From assembly GCA_003165595.1 (NCBI GenBank), contig PLWQ01000028.1, forward strand, positions 117,142-181,141: DNA of 64,000 nucleotides. The letters are read 5' to 3'. The notes under the pieces are model-generated. The model was not told the DNA's origin. It saw nothing but the letters and a program-made list of their open reading frames with translations, and did not search any database. How positions within the stretch are numbered: the first letter of the stretch is position 1; each line of letters starts with the position of its first letter. Shown one piece after another: positions 9,601 to 16,990 of the stretch. The position numbers and the translations under genes are program-made. Source of the DNA: Fibrobacterota bacterium. Its GTDB lineage: Bacteria; Fibrobacterota; Chitinivibrionia; Chitinivibrionales; FEN-1185.

Positions 9601-9680
9601 CAACGCGCCCTGCCCTCAACCGGAAGGACAAGCCGCACCGGGCGCCGTGCGCTGCGGACCTTCTTGACGCGCGGCGTCAT
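6618..9680 (-). CDS. Large TPR lipoprotein with C-terminal galactose-binding-like domain
   Basis: A 1020-aa envelope protein. A basic N-terminus precedes a hydrophobic stretch ending in VLVCGCAAF, a plausible lipobox, so it is probably a lipoprotein. An Ala/Gln/Lys-rich linker leads into many TPR or TPR-like repeats (about residues 100-500; for example SLFNAGLVYEKLAEWSHAIL) and a helical middle. The last 190 residues form a beta-rich unit (WAGLEFSDEKWSGVQKVNLP to LRDGKNVLAVYVKNNIRMGF) resembling the sugar-binding jelly-roll domain of GH2 enzymes. Its ATG overlaps the stop of the 1163-aa TPR gene (ATGA). TPR lipoproteins of this kind occur in the Glt gliding complex; orthology cannot be shown here. 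The jelly-roll domain suggests contact with polysaccharide. Confidence 0.82.
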   Translation of the reverse strand: MTPRVKKVRSARRPVRLVLPVEGRARCARNAKTLGLFLCVAAVLVCGCAAFKKSGAPSAKPAQQQTQQSAQNAQEEKKAADTAAQKEKHFGSLSPASQLMLSACDNYLSINPDNQKSAEVLAIRASLLYNNKLYDDARVSYKAVISRFPKDPRSIEAIRMIAQSFYEEKKFDDAQSWYRKLKDQAVEGNDKQEAVTRIAESIFKMGEEHEAEQKLKEAAEEYERVALEFPDAKIAEASLFNAGLVYEKLAEWSHAILVYQKVVQKYLASKLLAKAHFRTAKCYEKLMQWNNAGETYLRVVANFPGSELAPPSLYNAGFCFENANKLPVAAATFEKMAQLYPKSDDAADVLFRAGEIYGKIKDWAGVTRVNQEFTRRFGNDANRAIQALCMVGVAQYMQNRQAEALEQLNKAVAACAKLKNPSATNKYYAAKAQFTIGDIQCEAMNKIALTLPKDAYKRQLKNKSDLLDNAIAGYSAVIKYQISEWTTRSIYSIGQAYEDFAVSIFKQERPQNAGVEERLALELGIAQAVEEYFVNKAAHYHEENVKLGMKEKIEDKYVLDSRQKLTSLPFLAGQNYLTLVDIAQSTQSSQKLEGFALIAKKLETLQKIGPFQERAIALFLKCLENGSRYQSLDDFYAKASSLITKTSFTVGQTYADIAATAREAPIPGTFDPYEAFVYKTKLLKQIETYEEKSLDNYLRTLKIADAYKIEDDFVKQTRNKLPQLLFVRGRCYDVLCMTAFSDPPFPKNSTEAEKEEYRARFEEIGLKFQENAFDAYKSILSYAQQNYATGDFVKHAYVRMFQKSPKEFGVKHDKAETRVVSSGPEWKCSVDTTAGWAGLEFSDEKWSGVQKVNLPATLGIAGFPASVPAAMWLGEGDPKSAAYKPAGAVCFRRVFYNYDLLKNAQLWLVGIDECTVFLNEKPLTVAPGDTLEWTKAKKWDLMGKLRDGKNVLAVYVKNNIRMGFGFMPYCTYTVSTNDFLPQPPGSTEPLDPKLVAEGAYAFPAIANFPVPAKTPKKANL

Positions 9681-12600
9681 CGAGGCTGACTCCCTTCCTT
9701 CTTAAGCAGGTTCTGCGATGCGACAATGGCGTTCCATGCGGCTGTTTCCTTGTACTTGGAATCCGGATACCGTTTCGACACCGCGATGTACTCTTCCGCG
9801 GCGCGCTGATAATTGCCGATGGAGAACTGAATTTCCGCAAGGTTGTAATGACATTCTCCGGCGCGGGCCGCTGTGGGATAATGCCGGATAAAATCCTCGT
9901 ACGACTCGGAAGCGGTGGTGTAGAGAAGCGTGTCGTTCTTCTGGAGGGCAAGCTGATGGTAGCTGACGGCCGCGTCGTACAGATGGTTCTGCGCAAGGCT
10001 GTCGGCCTTGACAACCGCACGCGCGTCGGCCTGGGCCTTGGACCATTCGCTTTCCTTGTTGTACTTGTCGAAGAATTCCACGTTGCGTATATTCGACTCA
10101 TCCACGGTGCTGCTTTTTTCCATAACCGCCAGCAGCTCGCTCTCGATTTGCGGGCTCTGTTTGTAATCGGGATAAAGCTTGAGCAACGCGCGGTATGTTT
10201 TCTGCGACATATCGAAGCGTCCCTGTTCTTTGTAAATAGTGGCGAGCCTGTGCAGAATCTGCGTCCCTTTCTCGGGATCGCCGAACCGTTTCACGAAATT
10301 CGTGGCGCGCTCCAGTCCTTTTTCTCCCGAGATGTCGGTTTCGCTGAAACTGATGGCGATGTAATCGATGGACTCCTTTTCCAGAAGCGACTTGCCGCTC
10401 GGCGCCTTGTCGCCGAGGTCGACCAGGGCGAGAAACGACGATATCGCCTTTTCTGGGTTCGAAAGGCGGTATTGCGCCCAAGCGAGCTTGTACAGGGCCT
10501 TGTCGAACCACTCGCTTTCCGGATAGTTGAGAACCGCCTGATACGCCGCCAGCGCCTTATCGAGCTTCGCGCGGTCGAACATGTATTCCCCTATGTACAT
10601 CCATGCCTGGGGAGCGTATTGACAGGCAGGATACAGGTGCGCCACGCTGTCCATCTGGGCGGATGCCATGTCGAACTTCGACAGATCGTTGTAGCACCAG
10701 GCAAGCGAATACCGTACGGCATAATCCAGCGAACTGTGTGGAAATTTCTTGAGCACCCAGGTGTATTGCGCCATGCTCGAATCGTGAACCAGATCCGGCT
10801 CTCTGGGCCGTACCGGCATTTCCAGGACCTTACCCTCGTGGAACAGCGCCATCAGGCTGTCGTAGCGGGCCTGTGCGGCCTCATAGGCGGCGTAGGCGTC
10901 GGCATACTGCTCGTTTTCGTGCAGATAATGCAGTTCGGCATCGTGATACCGCAAGTAAATCTCGTCGGCGGTGTCGAGCGGCAGGCTCACGAGCGATTCG
11001 CACTGCCTGGTAAGCGGACCGTACCATTGTTCAATGAGCTTGTCGCCGGTTTTCACCAGGGAATCCATGCGCGCGTTGAGCGACGCCATTGCCGCCGAGA
11101 TGTCCCGCACCGCGGTGGAGTCCCTGGTCTTGGCTTTCTTCTTTGCCAGAGCCTCCAGCGCCCTGGACGCCTGGCTTTTTTGCCAGTCGAGGTGCTCTCG
11201 CTCCCAACGGTAGCGGTCGAGCTGGGAGCCGGCAGAAAAGACCTTGCCTTTTACGACAAGGTTCTTAATGTCCTCAACGGTTTGCTCCGTTGCCGAGAGT
11301 CCGCCGGATATGGCGGACGCGCCCTTGACAACAACAAGCAGAGAGTCGAGCTGGTGCAGAAGCATTTCGCGCTTCGCCGAAAACGATACTTCCTGAAACG
11401 AACCGGTCGCGTAATACTGCTGGACCATGTTCGAGAGCCGGTCCGCCTCGTCATACAGTTTTGCGATGCTGGTGTCCGACTCGCGTTTTTCGCTTTTTGA
11501 CCGTGCAAGGAGTTCGTCGATGCGGTCTGCGGCCTTTGTCGCCTGGGTTCGAGCCTTGGGCGAAAGCGTGTCGGCGAGTTTCTCCTCAAGCCCTTGTCGC
11601 ATAAGCGCAAGCCGGTTTTCGGCGTTGGTCAGGGAGGTGAGCTTTTCCCATTCGTATTGCGCCCTGTTGAGATACCGCCGTCCGATGGTGAGAAGCGCCC
11701 TCACCGCCAGGGGCGACTGCGGGGCCTGGTTGATGATCTTGCGGAGCGAAGCGTCGGCCTTTTGGTACATGCCGAGACGTATGTAGCACCACGATATGCC
11801 GTACAACGCCTGCGCAAAGGTTGCCTCGTTTTCGCTGTTGACAAGATCAAAGAAGAGCGTCAGTGCCTTGGCATAGTCCCCTTTTTCGTACAGGGTTTGC
11901 GCCATGGTGAGACGCATGCTCTGGCGGGCCAGCCTGTCGACGGCTGCGTCGGCCCTGAACCGCAATGCGCCGTCGAGCACCGACAGCGCCATAGTGTAGT
12001 CTTTGGCGCGCACATACGAGCGGGCCAGGGCGTGCATCACGTGCAGCGCGTAGGAAGAGTCCTTGTCCACGAGGGAGGCGAGGCCGGCATACGCGCCGGT
12101 GACTCCGAGAACCAACCCACTCTCCATAACCATCCACAGCGCGCAGTTGCGGTACGAGCCGTGCAGGGTTTCCAACGGGAAGGTTTGCGCCCACTTCCAC
12201 ACGGAATCGCAGCGCCCCAGCTCATACAGGCTTTGCAGGCTGTAGAGAACGGGCCCGGCCCCGAAGCGCGCGGTATCGGACACCCGGGGCTTCACCGCAA
12301 GTACGCTGTCGTACGCTTTTTGCGAGAACAGCGCCTTAACAAGCAGGAAATTAAGGTCCTCGACATAGGGATGATTTGCATACCGGCCTATCATTGACCT
12401 CAGTTTCTTTGCGGCAAGGAAACTATTGGATCCCTTGAGGTTCTCCTTGATGCGATGGACTTCGATCTGGTACATCCGCTTCGCCTGGTCGTCGCTGGCC
12501 CGGCGAAAGAGTGAATCCTTCATGACGTCGAGCATGCCGTAGTACCGGGACGTCTGTTCACCCAGGTTCGCTCGAAGGATCTGGAAAAATTCCGCTTCAA

Positions 12601-13168
12601 ACCCGCAACCGGCCGCTTCCCGCGCCTCCGGGACAAGATGCACCTTCTGTGCGAACGACATCATGAGCGTGTCGATGCTCCTCCACAGGCTGTCGATATG
12701 GTGCTTGACGGCGAACATTTTGGAAATGCGCTGCACATCGTCCTTGTCAAGCACGGCAAACATGTCGTCCACGGGCCGGGCAACAACCATTTCGCGCAGG
12801 ATGCCCATGCCATCGGCAAGCGCCGGGGTAAGCGACGTAACCTGTTTCTGCAGCACCTGATAGCTTTTCTCGCACAGCTCAAGTTTCCTGTCCAATGCAA
12901 CAAGCGAATCTTCGCTGCACCGCAGCACTTCCGGCGGAAACAGCTCTATGTCCCGCATGTCGGAAATAACGTCGCTCACGCTCGACAGTTCGCGGGTGAG
13001 TACGTTTATCTTGTACAACTCACCAGAGAGCCGCGTCACCAGGTTCTCCCGGACCCGCCAATCCTCTTTCTTGGCTTCCTTGGCGACCGACGCAACAGGC
13101 AACAGCGCGCACACGGCCCCGGCGGCGACAATGCCGGCAAGAATACCTGTTCGCTGTGCGTAGCCCAT
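9677..13168 (-). CDS. Very large periplasmic TPR-repeat protein
   Basis: A 1163-aa protein with a signal peptide (about residues 1-29, cleavage near VASVAKEA). The mature protein is almost wholly helical, with coiled-coil stretches (about residues 30-260 and 500-720) and TPR arrays (about 290-480 and 780-1160). Examples are YSLAWCYNDLSKFDMASAQM and CHYNLAEIQFSIGNYQRAAE, the pattern of YbgF/BamD-like repeats. It overlaps the TPR lipoprotein gene by 4 bp and starts 49 bp after the OM-barrel pair. A structural scaffold spanning the periplasm is likely; GltD/GltE-like proteins are the nearest analogy. Confidence 0.82.
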   Translation of the reverse strand: MGYAQRTGILAGIVAAGAVCALLPVASVAKEAKKEDWRVRENLVTRLSGELYKINVLTRELSSVSDVISDMRDIELFPPEVLRCSEDSLVALDRKLELCEKSYQVLQKQVTSLTPALADGMGILREMVVARPVDDMFAVLDKDDVQRISKMFAVKHHIDSLWRSIDTLMMSFAQKVHLVPEAREAAGCGFEAEFFQILRANLGEQTSRYYGMLDVMKDSLFRRASDDQAKRMYQIEVHRIKENLKGSNSFLAAKKLRSMIGRYANHPYVEDLNFLLVKALFSQKAYDSVLAVKPRVSDTARFGAGPVLYSLQSLYELGRCDSVWKWAQTFPLETLHGSYRNCALWMVMESGLVLGVTGAYAGLASLVDKDSSYALHVMHALARSYVRAKDYTMALSVLDGALRFRADAAVDRLARQSMRLTMAQTLYEKGDYAKALTLFFDLVNSENEATFAQALYGISWCYIRLGMYQKADASLRKIINQAPQSPLAVRALLTIGRRYLNRAQYEWEKLTSLTNAENRLALMRQGLEEKLADTLSPKARTQATKAADRIDELLARSKSEKRESDTSIAKLYDEADRLSNMVQQYYATGSFQEVSFSAKREMLLHQLDSLLVVVKGASAISGGLSATEQTVEDIKNLVVKGKVFSAGSQLDRYRWEREHLDWQKSQASRALEALAKKKAKTRDSTAVRDISAAMASLNARMDSLVKTGDKLIEQWYGPLTRQCESLVSLPLDTADEIYLRYHDAELHYLHENEQYADAYAAYEAAQARYDSLMALFHEGKVLEMPVRPREPDLVHDSSMAQYTWVLKKFPHSSLDYAVRYSLAWCYNDLSKFDMASAQMDSVAHLYPACQYAPQAWMYIGEYMFDRAKLDKALAAYQAVLNYPESEWFDKALYKLAWAQYRLSNPEKAISSFLALVDLGDKAPSGKSLLEKESIDYIAISFSETDISGEKGLERATNFVKRFGDPEKGTQILHRLATIYKEQGRFDMSQKTYRALLKLYPDYKQSPQIESELLAVMEKSSTVDESNIRNVEFFDKYNKESEWSKAQADARAVVKADSLAQNHLYDAAVSYHQLALQKNDTLLYTTASESYEDFIRHYPTAARAGECHYNLAEIQFSIGNYQRAAEEYIAVSKRYPDSKYKETAAWNAIVASQNLLKKEGSQPR

Positions 13169-13217
13169 TACATAACCCCGTTGCTTCCGTCGGCCGCCCT
13201 GTTTCGGCGGCGTCTCA

Positions 13218-14441
13218 CTATTCCGACTTTTCTATCTGCTCTCTTCGCTTGTTGATCTCATCAAGGCGGTTCTTTTTTTCCTTTTCACCGGTCGCAAGAG
13301 AATCGCTTTGCGCTCCGTTCTTTTTGAGCTGCTCGTCGAGATCGAACTTCTTTGCCCGGGGAGTGCCCTTGAGGAGAAGGAAGTTCCGCATCATTTCCGA
13401 GCCGGTCTGCCTGTACTTGATGGGGAATTTGAGCTCGGCCACGATCTTCCACTTTGCAAACCAGGGGTCAAAGGCGCTGTTGATGCCCCGGGCCTTTTCA
13501 TCGGCAAAGGCTTGGGTGCTGTCATTCCAAAGTTTGTTGTCTGCCGAAGTCATGGCTGACCCAACGTTTTGGCTCAGGAGGAACGGCACGCAAAGATACA
13601 ACTCCATGCCGTTGTTATACCGGATTCTGCCTCCCAGAGTTGCATACATCGGGTTCTCAAGGAACGATACCTCCATGACCCTCCGGGGCATGGTATCGGC
13701 TCCAAGACCGATGATCTTGATCGGTCCGGTAAAGTTATTAAACGCCTCTAAGGAATACTCCGCGAAAACGTCGAACCCCAACCCGACATACGATATTCCT
13801 GCGTCAAAAAGATATTGGTTCAGGAAATAGCGCGATTTGGGATCAGGCTCTTTATTTAGGGGAATTCTCATTCCGGCATTGATGCCCGCCTTGAGCGGCA
13901 GCCATGAGACTTTCGAAATGAAATCCATGTCGTGAATGAACTTGAACTGGAAGACGCTGCCCTGGGTGATGTACCCTTCGGCCGTGAAGCCGGTCCCGCC
14001 GACCCGGTATCCTCCGAGCGACGCAAAGTTCTCTGTTGCATTATATGTGTATTTGAGGTCCAGACCGTACCCCCTGAACCTGAGCTCCTTGTTGTCGGGT
14101 AAAGTGAATTTGGCGGCAGCGGAAACGTTACCGAATTGCGGCCAGTGATGCCACGGGTACGACAACAACCGTGAAGCCACCTGGACGGACGCAAAGTCGT
14201 ATATGCCCGTTTCCGACGACACTTCGAAGAACGGAAACATGCCCGGCCTGGATGAACTGTCCGGCGTGCTTGCCCACAAAAATCCGATGGCTCTCATAGT
14301 AAGCCACGAATTGCCTGCTCCCTGGGTGTTCGAACTCTCCACCTGGTACATGCCCTCGCCGCGGTCCCGGTTTGGCCCCTGACAAAATGCGGCCGCCGCC
14401 CCCAGCAGCACGATCATGATGGTACAATTCCAGATTCTCAT
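13218..14441 (-). CDS. Outer-membrane beta-barrel protein with C-terminal coiled-coil tail (1)
   Basis: 407 aa. A signal peptide (cleavage near AAAFCQG) is followed by alternating beta-strands rich in aromatic residues (for example FRGYGLDLKYTYNATENFAS), the pattern of an OM barrel up to about residue 345. The last 60 residues are a charged helix (EKKNRLDEINKRREQIEKSE) that would hang into the periplasm. The upstream neighbour has the same layout, so the two look like ancient paralogues. ATG overlaps the stop of that neighbour (ATGA). A role as the OM part of the envelope machine is inferred from context. Confidence 0.75.
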   Translation of the reverse strand: MRIWNCTIMIVLLGAAAAFCQGPNRDRGEGMYQVESSNTQGAGNSWLTMRAIGFLWASTPDSSSRPGMFPFFEVSSETGIYDFASVQVASRLLSYPWHHWPQFGNVSAAAKFTLPDNKELRFRGYGLDLKYTYNATENFASLGGYRVGGTGFTAEGYITQGSVFQFKFIHDMDFISKVSWLPLKAGINAGMRIPLNKEPDPKSRYFLNQYLFDAGISYVGLGFDVFAEYSLEAFNNFTGPIKIIGLGADTMPRRVMEVSFLENPMYATLGGRIRYNNGMELYLCVPFLLSQNVGSAMTSADNKLWNDSTQAFADEKARGINSAFDPWFAKWKIVAELKFPIKYRQTGSEMMRNFLLLKGTPRAKKFDLDEQLKKNGAQSDSLATGEKEKKNRLDEINKRREQIEKSE

Positions 14442-15607
14442 GGCTTCTCTGGCGGTTTGGATGTGGAGTCCGCCGGCGGCGCCGCGAAGCCGGTCTGGTT
14501 CTTAAGCGAATCTGCTTTGTCAAGTTCCACAAGTATCTTTTCTATGTCGGCCATTTTCTTCTGCGTTTCCTCTCTCCGTTTTATCAATTCTTCCCTCTCC
14601 TGGGAGAAGTCGAAGGTGCCGAGCGTGTCTGGCTCGTTTCCCGACGCGCCGACAATGCCCGCCGCCTTTCCGCCCGCGGGCTCGCCGGCCGCCACGGCGG
14701 ACGGCTCCGCATTTTTCTCCTTGCGCTGCCCCAGAAAGATGAGCGTCCTGATGGCTTCCGTATTGGTTTCGCGCATGAAGATCGGCACTTCGATCCTCAT
14801 CGACACGTTGAACAGTTCCGGGTTAAGCGGGTTCTTCTCCTTGAGGGCCTGATAGAGCGACATCTTGACTGAACCCACCAGCGAGAACCGCGAAAAGAAG
14901 CGGAACCTGCCACCCGGCTCAATCCAGGCGTACTGCTGGGAATAGGCGGCATCCCCCGCGTTGTCCCTGGTCGCTTTTTCTTTGTACATCGCAAGGCCGG
15001 CGTTTACAAACAAGCTGTGCGCAAAAGCCTTCCATTCGGCCGCCGAAACAACGGTAAGCTGGTCGTACCTGTATAGGAGGTCCGGGTTGTCAACCATACC
15101 CAGCTTCAAATATGTCTTGATGGGCAGCCATTTAAGAAGCGCAAGCCAATCGAGGTCGGCTACAAAAGACGCTGCCGGGTACGAATTGTACTCCGGCTTT
15201 CCCTTTGCGGTGGAAGCGCTCAACGTGTCCTGCCGTGTGGAAAGGAACAGGTCCGCAAACAGCGCAGCGCCGAAGAACCTGAGTTTGTCGTTTGCAGGCG
15301 TGGTTATCTGCAGGTGCGCCTCTATGGGCCCTATGCCTCGCGACGTCCAGGGAACAAAACTGCCGGAAAGCTCCATGATGTCGGTAATGCCTACCTGGCC
15401 GCCCACAGCCGGAAATGCCGAGAATCCCGCATAGGAGTAGCTGCCTCCGCCGGCAACCACCGCGGTGATATTGCCGTTGCCCATCACGTTCGAGGCCGGA
15501 ATGCTTGATGTTCCCTCGTCGCGGCTCCGCTTGACGGTTTGCGAAGACGCGCTGAGAAACAGCAGCATCGCCAGAACGCCGGCTGCTTTCGCGTTCGACC
15601 ACATCAT
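14438..15607 (-). CDS. Outer-membrane beta-barrel protein with C-terminal coiled-coil tail (2)
   Basis: I place the start at ATG 15607 (MMWSNAKAAG), which overlaps the stop of the HTH gene (ATGATG) and opens a good signal peptide (LAMLLFLSASSQT). The frame is open further upstream, but that part overlaps the HTH gene. The 389-aa product has a barrel-like region up to about residue 300, then a linker and a C-terminal helix (REELIKRREETQKKMADIEK) and a Pro-rich end. Its N-terminal motif SNVMGNGN parallels SNTQGAGN in the downstream paralogue. Predicted outer-membrane partner of the TPR/ExbB system. Confidence 0.74.
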   Translation of the reverse strand: MMWSNAKAAGVLAMLLFLSASSQTVKRSRDEGTSSIPASNVMGNGNITAVVAGGGSYSYAGFSAFPAVGGQVGITDIMELSGSFVPWTSRGIGPIEAHLQITTPANDKLRFFGAALFADLFLSTRQDTLSASTAKGKPEYNSYPAASFVADLDWLALLKWLPIKTYLKLGMVDNPDLLYRYDQLTVVSAAEWKAFAHSLFVNAGLAMYKEKATRDNAGDAAYSQQYAWIEPGGRFRFFSRFSLVGSVKMSLYQALKEKNPLNPELFNVSMRIEVPIFMRETNTEAIRTLIFLGQRKEKNAEPSAVAAGEPAGGKAAGIVGASGNEPDTLGTFDFSQEREELIKRREETQKKMADIEKILVELDKADSLKNQTGFAAPPADSTSKPPEKP

Positions 15608-15885
15608 GCAATTGCCTGCATATTTGAGGATGAAGGCCGCGACAGCCCTTTCTCCTTGACATTGATCGGCAGGAGCGTAATGTCCGTGAATCTCTTGCCG
15701 CCTCGCCGGAGCTGTCTCTTGTAATCCCGGAGATGTCCCAGGTCTTCTTCGGAAAAGAGACGCCAACCGTTCCGATTGCGAAGCTCCTCCATTTCAAGCT
15801 CCGGCTCGCTTACCCACCGCTTGAGCGTTGAGATGGAAACCCTGAGTTTCCTTGCTGCTTGCCCGCATGTCAGGTAGCTTCCCAT
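15604..15885 (-). CDS. MerR-type helix-turn-helix protein, first gene of the envelope operon
   Basis: A 93-aa DNA-binding protein. ATG 15885 has an excellent AGGAGG 9 nt upstream; upstream codons in the same frame lack such a site. It opens with a MerR-like winged HTH (LTCGQAARKLRVSISTLKRW, then NGWRLFSEEDLGHLRDYKRQ). No effector domain follows, so it resembles excisionase/MerR-domain switches. The stop overlaps the start of the first OM-barrel gene. It may autoregulate the operon through the inverted repeat at 15963-16014 (inference). Confidence 0.8.
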   Translation of the reverse strand: MGSYLTCGQAARKLRVSISTLKRWVSEPELEMEELRNRNGWRLFSEEDLGHLRDYKRQLRRGGKRFTDITLLPINVKEKGLSRPSSSNMQAIA

Positions 15886-16238
15886 GTAGCACCACCTCCT
15901 CCGGTAATCGATTCCCTTTTGCAAACTTATTCCGCAATAAAACGCTTTTAGCAGAGACGGAGAAATACTATATGTGGTGGATCAGGTCCCAGCCTTATAC
16001 ACCATATAGTATTTAGAGCTAATCTGTTGATATGTAACCAAATAAACCGACCAGAAACCCGCGCATTAAGCCGACCATGCAACCGTCTTTATGATATAGT
16101 TCCGGTATTCTGTTGTCAATGATTTATGGATTTTTTTTGCCCTCGAACTATTTTGTGAAGAAAGACAACAAAACCGAAAGCGATTTCCGCCGACCGATCG
16201 TCGTTCCTTTTTTGCGAACCGGCACGTAGTATAGTTTT
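15886..16238. other. Divergent intergenic region between HTH operon and ABC exporter
   Basis: 353 bp with no coding potential and clearly AT-richer than its surroundings. It holds a perfect 12-bp inverted repeat (15963-16014), and must contain promoters for both the minus-strand envelope operon and the plus-strand ABC genes. A TATAGT box at 16230-16235, only 3 nt before the ABC start codon, could give a leaderless message; no good -35 matches it. Confidence 0.6.
15963..16014. promoter_or_regulatory. 12-bp perfect inverted repeat, candidate operator
   Basis: Left arm AAATACTATATG (15963-15974) and right arm CATATAGTATTT (16003-16014) are exact reverse complements with 28 bp between them. The arms are nearly three helical turns apart, suiting two bound dimers or a looped complex. 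The site lies 78 bp upstream of the HTH start. The arms also contain TATA-like boxes, so they may overlap promoters. Confidence 0.55.
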
Positions 16239-16976
16239 ATGGAGTTTTCGCTAGGCCACATATCATTCCGTTACTCCCCAAAGCTGGATTACAGTCTCAG
16301 AACCGTTGACTGTTCGTGGACTTCCACGTCTGTGGTGGGGCTCGCCGGCGCAAACGGCAGCGGCAAGACAACGCTCATCCGGGTCCTGCTCGGCGAACTC
16401 GTGGAATTCGAAGGAGCCTATCGGATCGACGGACAGGAGATTCGCGATTATTACGGAAACATCATGCCGGACTTCGGCATCGGTTACTCCCCGGATACAC
16501 CCGTGCTCGACGAAATGCTCACCGGATTTGAAATACTTTGCCTCGTTGCCGACATCCGGCGAATCGAAAAAGAAGCCTTTGACCGGGACCTGGCCCTCTT
16601 ACGTGAAAACCTCCAGCTCGGCGACTGGCTGTACACGCAAAAATGCAGCGAGTACTCTTCCGGAATGAGGAAGAGGGTATCCCTAGCAATCGCGTTTCTC
16701 GGCTCTCCGAAGTTTACGGTGCTCGATGAACCTACCAACGGGCTCGATCCGCTCGGCGTTTTCGGACTCAAGAAGATTATTGCCGGCAAAAAGGAGCGCG
16801 GCTGCGGCTGCCTTGTTGCCTCCCACGTTCTTGATTTTGTGGAAAAGATCGCGGACAAGGTCCTCCTTCTCAGGAACGGCGCCCTGCTCTACGGCGGGTC
16901 GCTGGAAGGCTTGATGCGTTCCGGTCCCGGCGCCCGGAGCCTCGAGGAAATATATTGCACCATGTTCGGTTCGTAG
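16239..16976 (+). CDS. ABC transporter ATP-binding protein
   Basis: ATPase of an ABC-2 type exporter, 245 aa. Walker A GANGSGKTT (about residues 38-46), signature YSSGMRKRVSLA, Walker B FTVLDEPTNGLD and a switch His (VASHVLDF) are all intact. There is no strong Shine-Dalgarno before ATG 16239. The permease gene follows within 15 bp. Substrate unknown; the domain resembles drug/polysaccharide/NosF-like exporters. Confidence 0.93.
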   Translation: MEFSLGHISFRYSPKLDYSLRTVDCSWTSTSVVGLAGANGSGKTTLIRVLLGELVEFEGAYRIDGQEIRDYYGNIMPDFGIGYSPDTPVLDEMLTGFEILCLVADIRRIEKEAFDRDLALLRENLQLGDWLYTQKCSEYSSGMRKRVSLAIAFLGSPKFTVLDEPTNGLDPLGVFGLKKIIAGKKERGCGCLVASHVLDFVEKIADKVLLLRNGALLYGGSLEGLMRSGPGARSLEEIYCTMFGS

Positions 16977-16990
16977 GATCGCAGGGCCGG

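Noticed and set aside
9848-11500. 550-codon open frame on the plus strand
   Set aside because: It is antisense to the 1163-aa TPR protein; its translation is low-complexity His/Arg/Leu text without domains, as expected from the high GC of the real gene.
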